Assembly (NCBI RefSeq): GCF_027706745.1
Contig: NZ_JAQFWP010000002.1
Coordinates: forward strand, 1 to 64,000
Direction: 5' to 3'
Source of the DNA: Nocardiopsis suaedae
GTDB lineage: Bacteria > Actinomycetota > Actinomycetes > Streptosporangiales > Streptosporangiaceae
DNA: 64,000 bases
Shown: positions 1 to 8,872 of the stretch, in pieces
Numbering within the stretch: position 1 is the stretch's first letter
Layout: every line of letters begins with the position of its first letter
Program-made: the position numbers and the translations under genes
Notes under the pieces: generated by a model
Seen by the model: the letters and a program-made list of their open reading frames with translations, nothing else
What the model was told of the DNA's origin: nothing
The model's database searches: none

Positions 1-27
1 TGGGGGGGGGGGCGGGGGGGGGGCGGG
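1..27. other. G-homopolymer run at window edge
   Basis: The first 27 bases are almost entirely G, interrupted by T or C at only a few positions. Such a run is hard to sequence and may mark a contig end or low-quality edge. No coding sense is visible. Confidence 0.5.
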
Positions 28-379
28 TCCGGGCGTCGGAGAGGGGGAACCATGGCCCCCGTGTCTCACCATGCGGGAGGTTCTCCGTCGAGGGGTGCAC
101 GTTGGTTGAGACGGGGCCCGGATCCCGGCCGTCGGGCGTATCTGGGCGAGTCCTCTCTCCCGGAGGGGCGGGGCACAGGCCCGGCAGACGCCGGGGACGC
201 GAAGAAGCCTCGCCTTCCCGGCCGCGCCGCCCCCTGCACCGCGATGGGCTGGACGGACCCGCCCCTCGCCGGTGCCGCCGGGCGGTCCGAGGGGCGGCGA
301 GGGTGGTGCATCCACCACGCGATCACCCGCGCCCGGACCCGCCCCACCCGCGCCTGGACCCGCCCCACCCGCGCCGCCG

Positions 380-1110
380 CCTCACACCCCGGGGGCCCGC
401 CGCCCGGCTGGGGCCCGGAGCGGGGAACCGGCCGAGCCGCCGACCCGAACCGCGAGGAACCCGGCGTCCGGCAAGCAGGAACAGGGAACCACTCGGCTCT
501 GGCCGTCGCCGCCCATCTCGGTGACCACGCACGCACCGGGCGGCCGACTGATCCGCAGGTAGGGCCGCCGACCTTCCTCGTCGCCGCCTCCTACCCCGCA
601 CCCCCACGGCCCGGCGCCCGGCCGGGGCCCGGAGTGGGGTACCTGCCGAGCCGCTGACCTGGACCGCGAGGAGCTGGACCGCGAGGAGCTGGACCGCGAG
701 GAGCTTGTCGCCCGGCAAGCAGGCCCAGGAAACCGCTCGGCTCTCGCCGTCGCCGCCGTTTCCCTTGCACCCCGCTGACCCGCCGGACGGCTGAGGCCTG
801 GAGTGGGGGACCGGCTTCGCCGTCGCTGCCCATCACGGTGACCACGCACGCGCCCGGCGGCCGACCGCGCTACCGCGAGGGCCGCTGGCCTTCGTCGTTG
901 CTTCCATCCGCCCCACACCCCGGTGGCCCGTCGCCCGGCCGGGGCCCGCCAGCGGGGGACCAGCCGAGCCGCCTCCACCCGCACCGCGAGGGGCCCGGTG
1001 CCCGGCAAGCAGGCCCGGGGCACTGCCTGGCTCTGGCCGTCGCCGCTAACCACGGCGACCACGCACACGCCGGGCGGCCGACCGCGCTGCCGTGAGGGCC
1101 GCCGACCTCC
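380..1110. repeat. Degenerate three-unit GC-rich repeat block
   Basis: Three related units follow each other. Each carries, in order, a CGCCCGGC-GGGGCCCG start, a GCCGAGCCGC segment, an ACCGCGAGG segment, the word CGGCAAGCAGG (469-479, 713-723, 1003-1013), a GGCTCT-GCCGTCGCCGC segment and a GACCACGCAC-GGGCGGCCGAC end (about 521-549, 838-868, 1055-1084). Unit lengths differ by tens of bases, so frame is not conserved, and no reading frame on either strand covers all units with normal codon use. The stretch from 1 to 1170 therefore holds repeats but no gene I can support. Its origin is unknown; it could be a decayed coding tandem or a structural repeat. Confidence 0.6.
659..703. repeat. 15-bp tandem repeat, three perfect copies
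   Basis: The unit CTGGACCGCGAGGAG occurs three times head to tail (659-673, 674-688, 689-703) inside the middle unit of the larger repeat block. The neighbouring large units have a single, diverged copy of this word, so the expansion is local and probably recent (slippage). Confidence 0.85.
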
Positions 1111-1170
1111 GTCGTCGACCTTTCGCCCCTTCGCCTCTTCCGCTGGGTATTCGTACGGCGACCGACCAGA

Positions 1171-3273
1171 TCAGGTCCGTGGCCTTCGTGACCTGTACGC
1201 GTCGATGACGGTGGCCCCCAGGCCGGCCCCTGCTGTGCGGACCACCCGTCCGCCCCGGGCCGTCACCGCCCTGGTGAGCCCGGACGCCGTCCTCCCGGTG
1301 AGCCCGGACGCCGCCTCCCCGGCGGAGCTGGACGCCGCTTCACCGACGCCCGGGACGATCAAGGTCACCGTGGCCCCCGCCGCCGCCAGGGCGTCCAGTT
1401 CGGCCTCCGTCTTCCCCGCCGTCTCCGGTCGGGGCGGCCAGGCGAACTCCGGTGACCCGTCCCGTCCGATGTGCGCGGTCGGCTCCCCGTCCGTCACCAG
1501 CACCACCACCGGTGCCCGCCCCGGATGGCGGCCGAAGTGCTCCCGCGCCAGAAGCAGCGCGTGCTGCACGTTGCTCCCCTGAACCCGCGGCCCGGCCGCT
1601 TCGAGCAGGTCCGCCGCGGACAGCGGCCGCGCCGTCTCGTCGAACCCCACCACCCGAACGGCGTCCTGCGGGTACCGGGCGCCGACAAGCGTGTACAACG
1701 CCAGCGCCGCCTCCCGCGCCGGGCCGAACAGCCCGCCGCGCACCATCGACGACGACAGGTCCACCAGCAGGCACACCGCCGCCGCCGTGCGCTCCTCGGT
1801 CTCGACGGCCCGCAGGTCCTCCGGTGACAGGAGCGGCGAGCCCGGATCGGCCGCCCGGCGCACGACCGCCTCCCGAACCGTGGCCACCGCGTCCAGCGGC
1901 GCCGGAGACCCGGGCTCCCAGGGGACCGTGGCCCCCGGGTCCCCGGCCTGCGCCTGTGCCCTGCCCGACGCCCGGTCCTGCGCGCGGCCATGGCCGCCGC
2001 TCCGATAGGCCCGCCTCCCCTCGGCCCCGGTGGCCAGGTCGCGCAGCGCCGCTTCACCGAGCTGCCGCACCGCCTGCGGTGTCAGCCGCGGCCGGGAGCG
2101 GCCACCGGTGAGCAGCCCGGCGTCGCGCAGCCGGGGCTCGACCTCGGCAAGGCGGCCGACCGCCTCGGCGGCCTCGGGCCCCAGCAGTCGTCCCGCCACC
2201 GCAGGGTCGACACCGTCGAGACCATCGACGCCGTCCAAGCCGCCACGACCAGCGAAGCCGCCACCACCAAGGCCGCCTCCGAGCGCCCGCCCCAGCTCGT
2301 CCAGCTCGGCCAGCTCCTCGATCAGGTCGACCGCCTCGGCCAACCCCAGCTCCCGGGCGCCGTCCACCTCCGCGAAGGCCTCCCGGACCAGGTCGGGGCG
2401 GCGCCGGAGCAGCGCGTCGGCGAGGCGGTCGAGCGCCTCGGCCAGCCCCGCCTCACGGGTGGCCTCGCCGATCAGCCCTTCCAGTTCGGCGCGGCGGTCC
2501 GGGCTCAGCGACGACGCGTGCGCCCGCGCGGCGGCGGACCGCCGGGCCAGAGCCTCGGCCAGGTCGTCCAGGTCGCGGGGGTGCTCGGCGAACTCGGGGA
2601 AGAAGGCGCCGTGCCCGGCCATGAACCGGTCGAGGTCGACGGGCTCGCCGTGGGCGTCGGCCTCCAACAGCGCGGCGAGCGCCGTCGCCATGGCCGCGAC
2701 GCGCGCAGGGTCCGACGCCAGTGCCCCCCGCGAACCCTGTACCCCTCGCGCCCTTCGTGCTCCGGGCCAGCCGAGCCGGGCGTCGACGAAGTCGTTCCGC
2801 ACGTCTTCCAATAGGCGCGCGACCGCCTCCCGGGCCTCGTCCGAGCGCCAGGGGTAGGGCTCGGTGAGCAGGTGGCGCAGGGCGGCGGCCGTGTCGTGGG
2901 GGAGCGAGGCGAGTTCGCTCTCCCGGATGCGGGCGTCGTCGGACGGGTCGGCGGCCAGCGCGCGGAGCTCCATCCCGACCGCTCGGTCCAGCTCGGCGCG
3001 CGCTCGGCGCAGGACCCCGTCGAGGCCTCCGCGCCGCGCCACCTGTTCACGCCGTTCCTGCACCTGCCGGAGGAGCTCGTCCGTACCCGCCGTCCCTTGT
3101 ACGCCCTGCCGCAGCAGGTCGCGCAAGGCCTGGTGGGGTCGCTTTCCGGCGAAGACACCGCGACCGAGGCCGCGCAGCGCCCCCGCGGTGTCGAACGGTG
3201 GCGCGAGCGGGTCGGGTCCGGGCCGGTAGCGGAGGTAGCGGACCCGGTCCCCGCCGGTCGCCCCGCCGGTCAT
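1171..3273 (-). CDS. VWA domain-containing protein
   Basis: A 700-residue protein that probably works with the ATPase encoded just upstream (3354-4832), as in MoxR/VWA or magnesium-chelatase BchD/ChlD-type pairs, where the VWA subunit couples the AAA+ motor to a client. The N-terminal 480 residues are charged and helical with Gly-rich loops near 330-350. The VWA domain occupies roughly 490-690, with the metal-dependent MIDAS motif DLSSSM near residue 505 and a VTDGEP turn about 100 residues later. The ATG at 3273 has AGGGGG about 5 bp upstream. The client is unknown; the locus is not next to cobalamin or chlorophyll genes, so chelatase function is unlikely. Confidence 0.85.
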   Translation of the reverse strand: MTGGATGGDRVRYLRYRPGPDPLAPPFDTAGALRGLGRGVFAGKRPHQALRDLLRQGVQGTAGTDELLRQVQERREQVARRGGLDGVLRRARAELDRAVGMELRALAADPSDDARIRESELASLPHDTAAALRHLLTEPYPWRSDEAREAVARLLEDVRNDFVDARLGWPGARRARGVQGSRGALASDPARVAAMATALAALLEADAHGEPVDLDRFMAGHGAFFPEFAEHPRDLDDLAEALARRSAAARAHASSLSPDRRAELEGLIGEATREAGLAEALDRLADALLRRRPDLVREAFAEVDGARELGLAEAVDLIEELAELDELGRALGGGLGGGGFAGRGGLDGVDGLDGVDPAVAGRLLGPEAAEAVGRLAEVEPRLRDAGLLTGGRSRPRLTPQAVRQLGEAALRDLATGAEGRRAYRSGGHGRAQDRASGRAQAQAGDPGATVPWEPGSPAPLDAVATVREAVVRRAADPGSPLLSPEDLRAVETEERTAAAVCLLVDLSSSMVRGGLFGPAREAALALYTLVGARYPQDAVRVVGFDETARPLSAADLLEAAGPRVQGSNVQHALLLAREHFGRHPGRAPVVVLVTDGEPTAHIGRDGSPEFAWPPRPETAGKTEAELDALAAAGATVTLIVPGVGEAASSSAGEAASGLTGRTASGLTRAVTARGGRVVRTAGAGLGATVIDAYRSRRPRT

Positions 3274-3347
3274 TCCGACCCCCTGCCGGTCATTCGATCT
3301 CCCCGCAGGTCATTCCAGCAGTCCCAGCGATCCCGCCGGTCATCCCG
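3268..3347. repeat. Start-codon-containing short repeats upstream of the VWA gene
   Basis: The decamer CGGTCATTCC or a one- or two-base variant occurs at 3268, 3288, 3308 and 3338. Read on the minus strand each copy is GGAATGACCG, that is, a copy of the VWA gene's own start codon region. The most upstream copy opens a 17-codon frame (3343 down to a stop at 3290) that ends just before the real start. Confidence 0.55.
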
Positions 3348-3353
3348 TCGCCC

Positions 3354-4832
3354 TCACGTCCGGTACACCGAGCGGTCGCCCGCCGGCCCCGGGCCACCGT
3401 CCTCCTCATCCCCGAGGTCCGCCTTGGACAGCCTCCGGGTCAGGTACAGCCCCTCCATGGCCAGCTCCAGCGCCGCCGCCGTCTCCCCGGCGGCGGCGTC
3501 CGGCCCGTCCGGCGCCCCGTCCGCGCCCGGCAGGGCCCCGCCCCGTGCGGCGCGGTCGGCCAGCACGCCGAGACCCTCCAACGGGCCCACGGACGCGAGC
3601 AGGTCGGCCGCGGCCGCCCCCGCCCCCGCCTCGGCGGTGCCGCCGCCCGCGAAGTGCGCCTTCAGCGGCTCCAGCTCCTCCTCGGTGAACCGCTCGCGGA
3701 ACACCTCGGCCGCCGCCCGCCGCAGCAGGTGGTCCAGCACCTCTCCCTCGCGCCCCTCCTCACCCGGCGCGAACTCGGCCTTCCCGCGCAGCGCCGGGAC
3801 CGCCGACGCCAGGTCGGCCACCCGCGCGACCGCCGCCTTCTCCCCGGTCAGCGCCGCCCGCCGCTCGGCCGAGGCGGCGGCCGCCTCCACCGCCGCGAGC
3901 GCGAACCGGGCCGAGACCCCCGAGCGCGCGTCCACCGACGCCGACCCCCGCACCAGCCGTGCGAACCGGGCCACCACCGCCACCAGGTGCCCCGGGACCA
4001 GGACCCGCCCCGCGGGCGCGGCCTCCTGGCGCACCAGCGCCTCCTCGTCCTCGGCCGTCAGCGGGTAGTGCGTGCGCACCTCGGCGCCGAACCGGTCCTT
4101 GAGCGGGGTGACGATCCTCCCCCGGTCCGTGTAGTCCTCCGGGTTGGCCGTGGCCACCACCAGCAGGTCCAGCGGGAGCCGCAGCGCGTACCCGCGGACC
4201 TGCACCTCCCGCTCCTCCAGCACCCCGAACAGCGCCACCTGCACCCGGGCCGCCAGGTCGGGCAGCTCGTCCAGGCCCAGCACCCCCCGGTTGGCCCGCG
4301 GCACCAGCCCGTAGTGCAGCGACGCCGGGTCGTCCAGCGCGGCCCCCTGGGCCAGCCGCACCGGGTCGACGTCGCCGACCAGGTCGGCCACGGACGTGTC
4401 AGGGGTGGCGAGCTTCCCGGTGTACCGGTCGCCGCGGTGCCGCCAGACCACCGGCAGGTCCTCGCCGAGCCGCCCCGCCGCCTCCGTGCAGCGCGGGCAC
4501 ACCGGCGCGAAGGGGTCGTCGTTGACCGGGCACCCCTCCACCGCCGGGGACCACTCGTCCAGCAGCCCGGCGACCACGCGCTGGAGCCGCGTCTTGCCCT
4601 GCCCGCGTTCCCCCAGCAGCACGATGTCGTGGCGGGCCAGCAGCGCCCGCTCCACCTGCGGCAGCACGGTGGCGTCGAACCCGACCAGCCCGGGCAGGCG
4701 CGGCCGCCCGGCGCGCATGCGCTTCAGCAGCGCGCGGCGGACCTCCTCCTTGACGGGCACCGGCGCGCGGCCGGAGTCCCGCAGGGCGCCGAGGGTGGCG
4801 GGGAGCGCGTCAGGGGGTGTGAGGGCGGACAC
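3354..4832 (-). CDS. MoxR/ChlI-type AAA+ ATPase
   Basis: A 492-residue AAA+ ATPase of the magnesium-chelatase ChlI/MoxR group. Walker A is GERGQGKT at residues 74-81 and Walker B lies in GLDELPDL near 186-193; a sensor-like ATANPEDY follows. Between the Walker motifs, Cys101, Cys112 and Cys115 (CPRC) look like a small metal site, an embellishment not present in ChlI itself. The C-terminal third is Ala/Glu-rich. It ends 80 bp before the VWA gene on the same strand, so the two are probably cotranscribed and form one motor complex. The start is a GTG with a weak ribosome site, so the exact N-terminus is uncertain. Confidence 0.85.
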   Translation of the reverse strand: MSALTPPDALPATLGALRDSGRAPVPVKEEVRRALLKRMRAGRPRLPGLVGFDATVLPQVERALLARHDIVLLGERGQGKTRLQRVVAGLLDEWSPAVEGCPVNDDPFAPVCPRCTEAAGRLGEDLPVVWRHRGDRYTGKLATPDTSVADLVGDVDPVRLAQGAALDDPASLHYGLVPRANRGVLGLDELPDLAARVQVALFGVLEEREVQVRGYALRLPLDLLVVATANPEDYTDRGRIVTPLKDRFGAEVRTHYPLTAEDEEALVRQEAAPAGRVLVPGHLVAVVARFARLVRGSASVDARSGVSARFALAAVEAAAASAERRAALTGEKAAVARVADLASAVPALRGKAEFAPGEEGREGEVLDHLLRRAAAEVFRERFTEEELEPLKAHFAGGGTAEAGAGAAAADLLASVGPLEGLGVLADRAARGGALPGADGAPDGPDAAAGETAAALELAMEGLYLTRRLSKADLGDEEDGGPGPAGDRSVYRT

Positions 4833-5002
4833 GCAGGCGAGTCTAGTGGCGGGGCGGCGTGTGCGGGATCGCCCCAGCCGGGCCGTCTCCGGTGAAATAA
4901 GCAGCCTCGGGGGAAGGTTTCACGTCGAGGGGCTGCAAGGATGGTCCCCCGGGCCGGCGCCCCGGCCCGGAACGGACCGACGAGCGATGTGGGGTGCGAC
5001 CA

Positions 5003-6166
5003 GTGGCCAGGTTCGGTGATGCGCTTGCGTCGGGCGCCGATCTGGTGAGCGCGGCCGAGAGGGCGGTTCAGGAGGCGGTGCGGTCCCTCGACGGCCCCCC
5101 GGACCTCATCTTCTTCTCGGTCTGCGGCACCGACACCGAAGAGGTCGTCCTCGCCGGTGAGCGGGTGATGGGCATGGCCCCCGGGTCGGTGAGCATCGGC
5201 TGTACCTCCGCCGGCGTGATCGGCGGCGGCCGCGGCGTGGAGGAGCAGGGCGCGGTGAGCGTGTGGGCGGCGCGGCTGCCCGACGTGGAGATGACCCCGT
5301 TCCAGCTGGACGTGGTGCCCGAGGGCGACCACCTGGCGGTGATCGGCATGCGCGAGCCCGACGAGTCCGACCGGGCGGCCCTGCTGCTCGCCGACCCCTA
5401 CCGCTTCCCGGCCCAGTCGTTCGTGGAGCGCTCCACCGACGCGCTGGGCGGCCTGCCGCTGGTCGGAGGGCTGGCCGACGGCATGGGCGGGAACGGCTCG
5501 GTGCGGCTGTTCTTCGAGGGCGAGGTGGTCGACGCCGGCGCCATCGGCCTGCTGCTCGGCGGCGACGGCATCGTGGGCACCATGGTGAGCCAGGGGTGCC
5601 GCCCGGTGGGCCCGGCGATGGCGGTCACCGGCGCCGAGGGCAACGTCGTCAGCGGCCTGGCCGGGGTGCCCGCCTATGACCGGCTGGAGCAGCTCATCAA
5701 CGCGCTGCCGCCGGAGGAGCAGGAGCTGGCGGCCGGGGGCGGGCTGCACATCGGCATCGCCATGGACGAGTACGCCGACCGGCACGAGCAGGGCGACTTC
5801 CTGATCCGCTCGGTGGTCGGCGCCGACCCGGACGAGAACAGCCTGACCATCGGCGACACCGTGGACGTGGGGCAGACCGTGCGGTTCCAGGTGCGCGACC
5901 GGGACACCGCCGACACCGACCTGCTGGAGCGGCTGGGCTCCTTCGGCGAGGACACCGGAGGGCGTGCGGCGGGGGTGCTGCTGTTCTCCTGCAACGGGCG
6001 CGGGGCGTCCATGTTCGGCACCGCCGACCACGATGTGCGGGCGGTCCGCCGGGCGCTGGGCGTGGACGCGGTGACCGGCTTCTTCGCCGCGGGGGAGGTC
6101 GGCCCGGTGGCGGGCCGCAACCACGTGCACAGCTATACGGCCTGCCTGCTGGCCTTCGGGGACTAG
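5003..6166 (+). CDS. FIST domain sensory protein
   Basis: A 387-residue cytosolic protein of the FIST N / FIST C type, a family proposed to bind small ligands such as amino acids in signalling proteins; here it stands alone without a kinase or GGDEF output. The N-terminal half shows the family's IGCTSAGVI motif and the C-terminal half the LLFSCNGRG motif and a GFFAAGEVGPV ending, so both halves are complete. I prefer the GTG at 5003 (protein starts MARFGDALASG), with GGGG about 9 bp upstream, over the GTG at 4994. It is divergent from the AAA+/VWA pair with about 170 bp between. Its stop codon abuts a MITE-like element. Confidence 0.8.
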   Translation: MARFGDALASGADLVSAAERAVQEAVRSLDGPPDLIFFSVCGTDTEEVVLAGERVMGMAPGSVSIGCTSAGVIGGGRGVEEQGAVSVWAARLPDVEMTPFQLDVVPEGDHLAVIGMREPDESDRAALLLADPYRFPAQSFVERSTDALGGLPLVGGLADGMGGNGSVRLFFEGEVVDAGAIGLLLGGDGIVGTMVSQGCRPVGPAMAVTGAEGNVVSGLAGVPAYDRLEQLINALPPEEQELAAGGGLHIGIAMDEYADRHEQGDFLIRSVVGADPDENSLTIGDTVDVGQTVRFQVRDRDTADTDLLERLGSFGEDTGGRAAGVLLFSCNGRGASMFGTADHDVRAVRRALGVDAVTGFFAAGEVGPVAGRNHVHSYTACLLAFGD

Positions 6167-6298
6167 CGCGTGTTTCTTGGATCATTTTCGGCTCGCGACC
6201 ACGCCTCTACTGCGCCGGCTGCGCCACCATGGCGAAGCCGGCGCAGTAGGGGCGACGGCCGCTCGCTGATCGAGAAGCCTCCAATGAACACACCCTAG
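6163..6298. mobile_element. MITE-like palindromic element with CTAG target duplication
   Basis: A 128-bp insert (6167-6294) is flanked by the same four bases, CTAG (6163-6166 and 6295-6298). Its ends are imperfect inverted repeats (GCGTGTTTCTTGGA at the left; GTGTGTTCATTGGA as complement of the right end). The centre is a perfect 14-bp inverted repeat CTACTGCGCCGGCT (6207-6220) with its complement at 6236-6249. The whole element folds as one long imperfect hairpin and has no gene. CTAG duplications are typical of the IS5 group, so I infer a non-autonomous IS5-family MITE. The left CTAG supplies the stop codon of the FIST gene, and the hairpin could serve as its terminator. Confidence 0.65.
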
Positions 6299-6718
6299 GA
6301 CCGGCCCGGGGCGGGCCGGGGTTGCAGGGCGCGCGGACGGGCGGGCGGACCGCTGCGGGCCCGCCCCCCGACAGCAGAGGGGCGAGGCCGCCCGTGCCGC
6401 CCTGGACCCCTACGCCGCCACCGCCCCTGAACGGAGAGCGGCCCCAGGAGCGGCGGCCGCCGATTCGGGTGGCGATCATGCGCCATTTAAGGGCGGCCAT
6501 TACGGCCGCCCTCGGCCCCGGCGCGCGTCCCCCGCGCCGTCGGCGCACCTCCGCGCGCCCGGGTGTGCTCCCGGGTGTGCGCTGAAATCGGGCCGCTTGT
6601 CCTCCTTTTACCCGGCGCGACCCCCTCTGCGCGGCGTGCCGCGTTCGTCATTCCCTGTCATCGGTTGCTTACTTGTGGCGTCCCCGCTGTGCCGGGGACC
6701 GACCGAGATGGGGGAGAC
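6299..6718. other. 420-bp intergenic region
   Basis: No gene is supported here. The only clear structure is a hairpin GGGCGGCC (6491-6498) with GGCCGCCC (6504-6511). The last 120 bases are pyrimidine-rich and relatively AT-rich and probably hold the promoter of the secreted protein that follows. Confidence 0.4.
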
Positions 6719-7999
6719 ATGCCGCGTATCCGGCTCCGCACCGGGGCCCTCGCCGCCGCCACCGGGCTCCTCGGGGCGGTCCTGCTGCCCGCCGCACCAC
6801 TCGCCGCCGCGCCTCAGGCGCCCGCCCGCCCGTCGGCCCAGGGCTGGATCGAGGAGGACCCCGGCAGCGCCGACCTGCGCCTGGACACCGGCACCGCACC
6901 GGATGCGCCGCTCGGCGCCTCGCTGGAGCGCGAGCCCGGCGACGGCCCGGTCGCGCTGGCCACCTTCCCCGCCCGCGACCTCGACCGCGCCGTCGACGAG
7001 CTCGACGTGGCCATCGGCGTGTCCGGCCCCGCCGAGGGCTTCGCCGTGGAGGTGCGCGGCGAGCGCGCCGAAGGGGTGTGGGGGGAGTGGGTGCCGGTGG
7101 CCGGGTCCTCGCCCGGGGCGGTCGCCGAGGAGCAGGGCGTGCGCGTGCGCCTGCCCTACCCCGCCGACCGCGTCCAGGTGCGGGTCGGCCTGAGCGGGGA
7201 GGCCGCCGACGGCGGGTCGGTGCTGGAGGAGGTGCGGCTGCGCCCGGTCGGCGCCGCCGACGCCGGGGCCGGTGACGGGCTGCCGGGCCGGCCGTTCTCC
7301 GCGCGGCTGTTCGCCACCCGGATCGGCCTGGTCGGCGGGACCACCGCCAACGGGCACACGGTCCGCGCCGACGACCACTTCGTCGCGCTGCCCTCCCGCC
7401 GGGCGCTGGCGCCGCGCGGCTCCGGGGACTACACGGTGCGCGTGTGCGCCGGGGGCGGCGGGGACGGGCGCCGCTGCGCCTACGCGCCGGTGTGGGACGT
7501 GGGCCCATGGAACATCAAGGACGACCACTGGAACACCGACCGCCAGATGTGGCGGGACCTGCCGCACGGCACCCCGCAGGCCCAGGCCGCCTACACCGAC
7601 GGCTACAACGGCGGGCGGGACGGCTTCGGCCGCACCGTGCTCAACCCGGCCGGGATCGACCTGGCCGACGGCACCTTCCGGGACGCGCTGAAGCTGCCCA
7701 CCAACGCCTGGGTGCGGGTGGACTACCTGTGGACGGGCGGCCCGAGCCCGCGCGCCCGGGTGGCGGTGGCCGACGCCGGGGACCCGGTGGTGGTCCGCTC
7801 GGGGCCGGGGCTGGACCACCCGGCGACCGGGATGGCGGCCGACGGGGCGCGGGTGGCGGTCGAGTGCCGCAGCGCCGGGGACCGGGTCGAGGGGCCGGCG
7901 GGCGCGGCGGCCGAGTGGCTGCGCATCGGCGAGGGCGACTTCCTCCCGGCGGCCTTCGCCGAGGGCGGGGGCGCCGCGCCGGAGTGCGCCCTGCCCTAG
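6719..7999 (+). CDS. Secreted protein with DPBB-like and SH3-like regions
   Basis: A 426-residue exported protein. The signal peptide spans about residues 1-33 (basic start, hydrophobic Ala/Leu core, AAP-type cleavage). Residues 40-180 form a beta-rich region resembling the discoidin-like domain found in front of actinobacterial peptidoglycan amidases (FPARDLDRAVDEL). Residues 195-345 contain a conserved block (TANGHTV, ADDHFVALPS, PVWDVGPWN) that resembles double-psi beta-barrel proteins. The final 90 residues look like a bacterial SH3 repeat, which usually binds peptidoglycan. No catalytic residues are clear. The ATG at 6719 directly follows GGGGGAG. A wall-associated role is inference. Confidence 0.7.
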   Translation: MPRIRLRTGALAAATGLLGAVLLPAAPLAAAPQAPARPSAQGWIEEDPGSADLRLDTGTAPDAPLGASLEREPGDGPVALATFPARDLDRAVDELDVAIGVSGPAEGFAVEVRGERAEGVWGEWVPVAGSSPGAVAEEQGVRVRLPYPADRVQVRVGLSGEAADGGSVLEEVRLRPVGAADAGAGDGLPGRPFSARLFATRIGLVGGTTANGHTVRADDHFVALPSRRALAPRGSGDYTVRVCAGGGGDGRRCAYAPVWDVGPWNIKDDHWNTDRQMWRDLPHGTPQAQAAYTDGYNGGRDGFGRTVLNPAGIDLADGTFRDALKLPTNAWVRVDYLWTGGPSPRARVAVADAGDPVVVRSGPGLDHPATGMAADGARVAVECRSAGDRVEGPAGAAAEWLRIGEGDFLPAAFAEGGGAAPECALP

Positions 8000-8082
8000 C
8001 AGGCGAGCGGGCGGACCGGCGGGCGGCCCCTTCCCGGGAACCCGCCTCGGGGGACCCATTCCCGGGAACCCGCCCCCGCAAA

Positions 8083-8115
8083 GCGGAAGGGGTGGCTCTC
8101 GGCCACCCCTTCCGC
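8083..8115. terminator. Bidirectional terminator
   Basis: A perfect 14-bp stem, GCGGAAGGGGTGGC (8083-8096) with its complement (8102-8115) and a 5-nt loop, lies between the convergent secreted-protein gene and greA. Just upstream, the word TTCCCGGGAACCCGCC occurs twice (about 8032 and 8060). Confidence 0.85.
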
Positions 8116-8131
8116 AATGTACTGCGGGAGG

Positions 8132-8632
8132 CTAGGCCCCGCCGTAGGGGACGGCGTCGATGATGTCCACCGACAGGCTCTTGCCGTTCGGGAGCGTGTA
8201 ACTCACCGTCTCCCCGATCCGCTTACCGTTGATCGCGGAGCCCAGCGGCGACTTGGGGGAGTAGACGTCGATCGGCGCGCCGCTCTCCTCCCGGGAGGCG
8301 AGGAGGAAGGTGACCTCTTCGTCGTCGCCCTCGAACTTGATGGTGACGGTCATACCGGGACCGACCTCGCCCTCCTTGTGCGGGGCGCTGCCGACGCGCG
8401 CGTTGCGGAGGATGTCCTGGAGCTGGGAGATGCGGGCCTCGATCTTGCCCTGCTCCTCCTTGGCGGCGTGGTAGCCGCCGTTCTCCTTCAGGTCGCCCTC
8501 CTCGCGGGCGGCTTCGATCTTGTCGGCGATCTCGATGCGACCAGGCCCCGAAAGGTGCTCCAGCTCCGCCTTGAGCCGGTCATACGCCTCCTGGGTCAGC
8601 CAGGTGACGTTGTCATCGCGGGTCTCGGTCAC
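8132..8632 (-). CDS. greA: Transcription elongation factor GreA
   Basis: A 166-residue GreA that rescues backtracked RNA polymerase by stimulating transcript cleavage through the secondary channel. The N-terminal coiled coil (residues about 8-80) carries the acidic tip in the segment REEGDLKENGGYHAAKE, whose Asp/Glu residues coordinate the catalytic metal. The C-terminal FKBP-like domain follows and ends in the VDIIDAVPYGGA tail. Length and architecture are normal for actinobacteria. It forms the start of the mycobacteria-like backbone with DUF4307 and mca. Confidence 0.97.
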   Translation of the reverse strand: MTETRDDNVTWLTQEAYDRLKAELEHLSGPGRIEIADKIEAAREEGDLKENGGYHAAKEEQGKIEARISQLQDILRNARVGSAPHKEGEVGPGMTVTIKFEGDDEEVTFLLASREESGAPIDVYSPKSPLGSAINGKRIGETVSYTLPNGKSLSVDIIDAVPYGGA

Positions 8633-8705
8633 GGGAACTCCCTTGGTGCGTCTGAACTACTGCGGTCCACCATCGGCCGCAGCTGAACTTACGAGGTTAT
8701 CACCG

Positions 8706-8718
8706 CGTGATCATCACG
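8706..8718. promoter_or_regulatory. Short palindrome in the greA upstream region
   Basis: CGTGATCATCACG is a 13-base palindrome around a single central base, situated about 75 bp upstream of the greA start. It could be a regulator site; no family is assigned. Confidence 0.3.
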
Positions 8719-8872
8719 GAAGAAGCGTTGATTCCCGCCGTTTGCGCACCTTACGGCGCTTTGCCGGCAGGCGCGGTCGGGAATGCGGAGGAATGGTCCG
8801 CGCGGTGGTCGGCGGTGTCCGGCGCCGGGGCCGGGGCACACGGGGGCGGTCAGGTCAGGGCGGTCTTGGCGT

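Noticed and set aside
1-1110. Several 100-230-codon frames on both strands in the repeat block
   Set aside because: Frames are not kept between repeat units and the products are Arg/Pro/Gly low-complexity.
1171-4832. Cobalt or magnesium chelatase subunits
   Set aside because: The VWA/AAA+ pair has the right general folds but no tetrapyrrole genes or large H subunit are nearby, and the ATPase has an extra Cys cluster.
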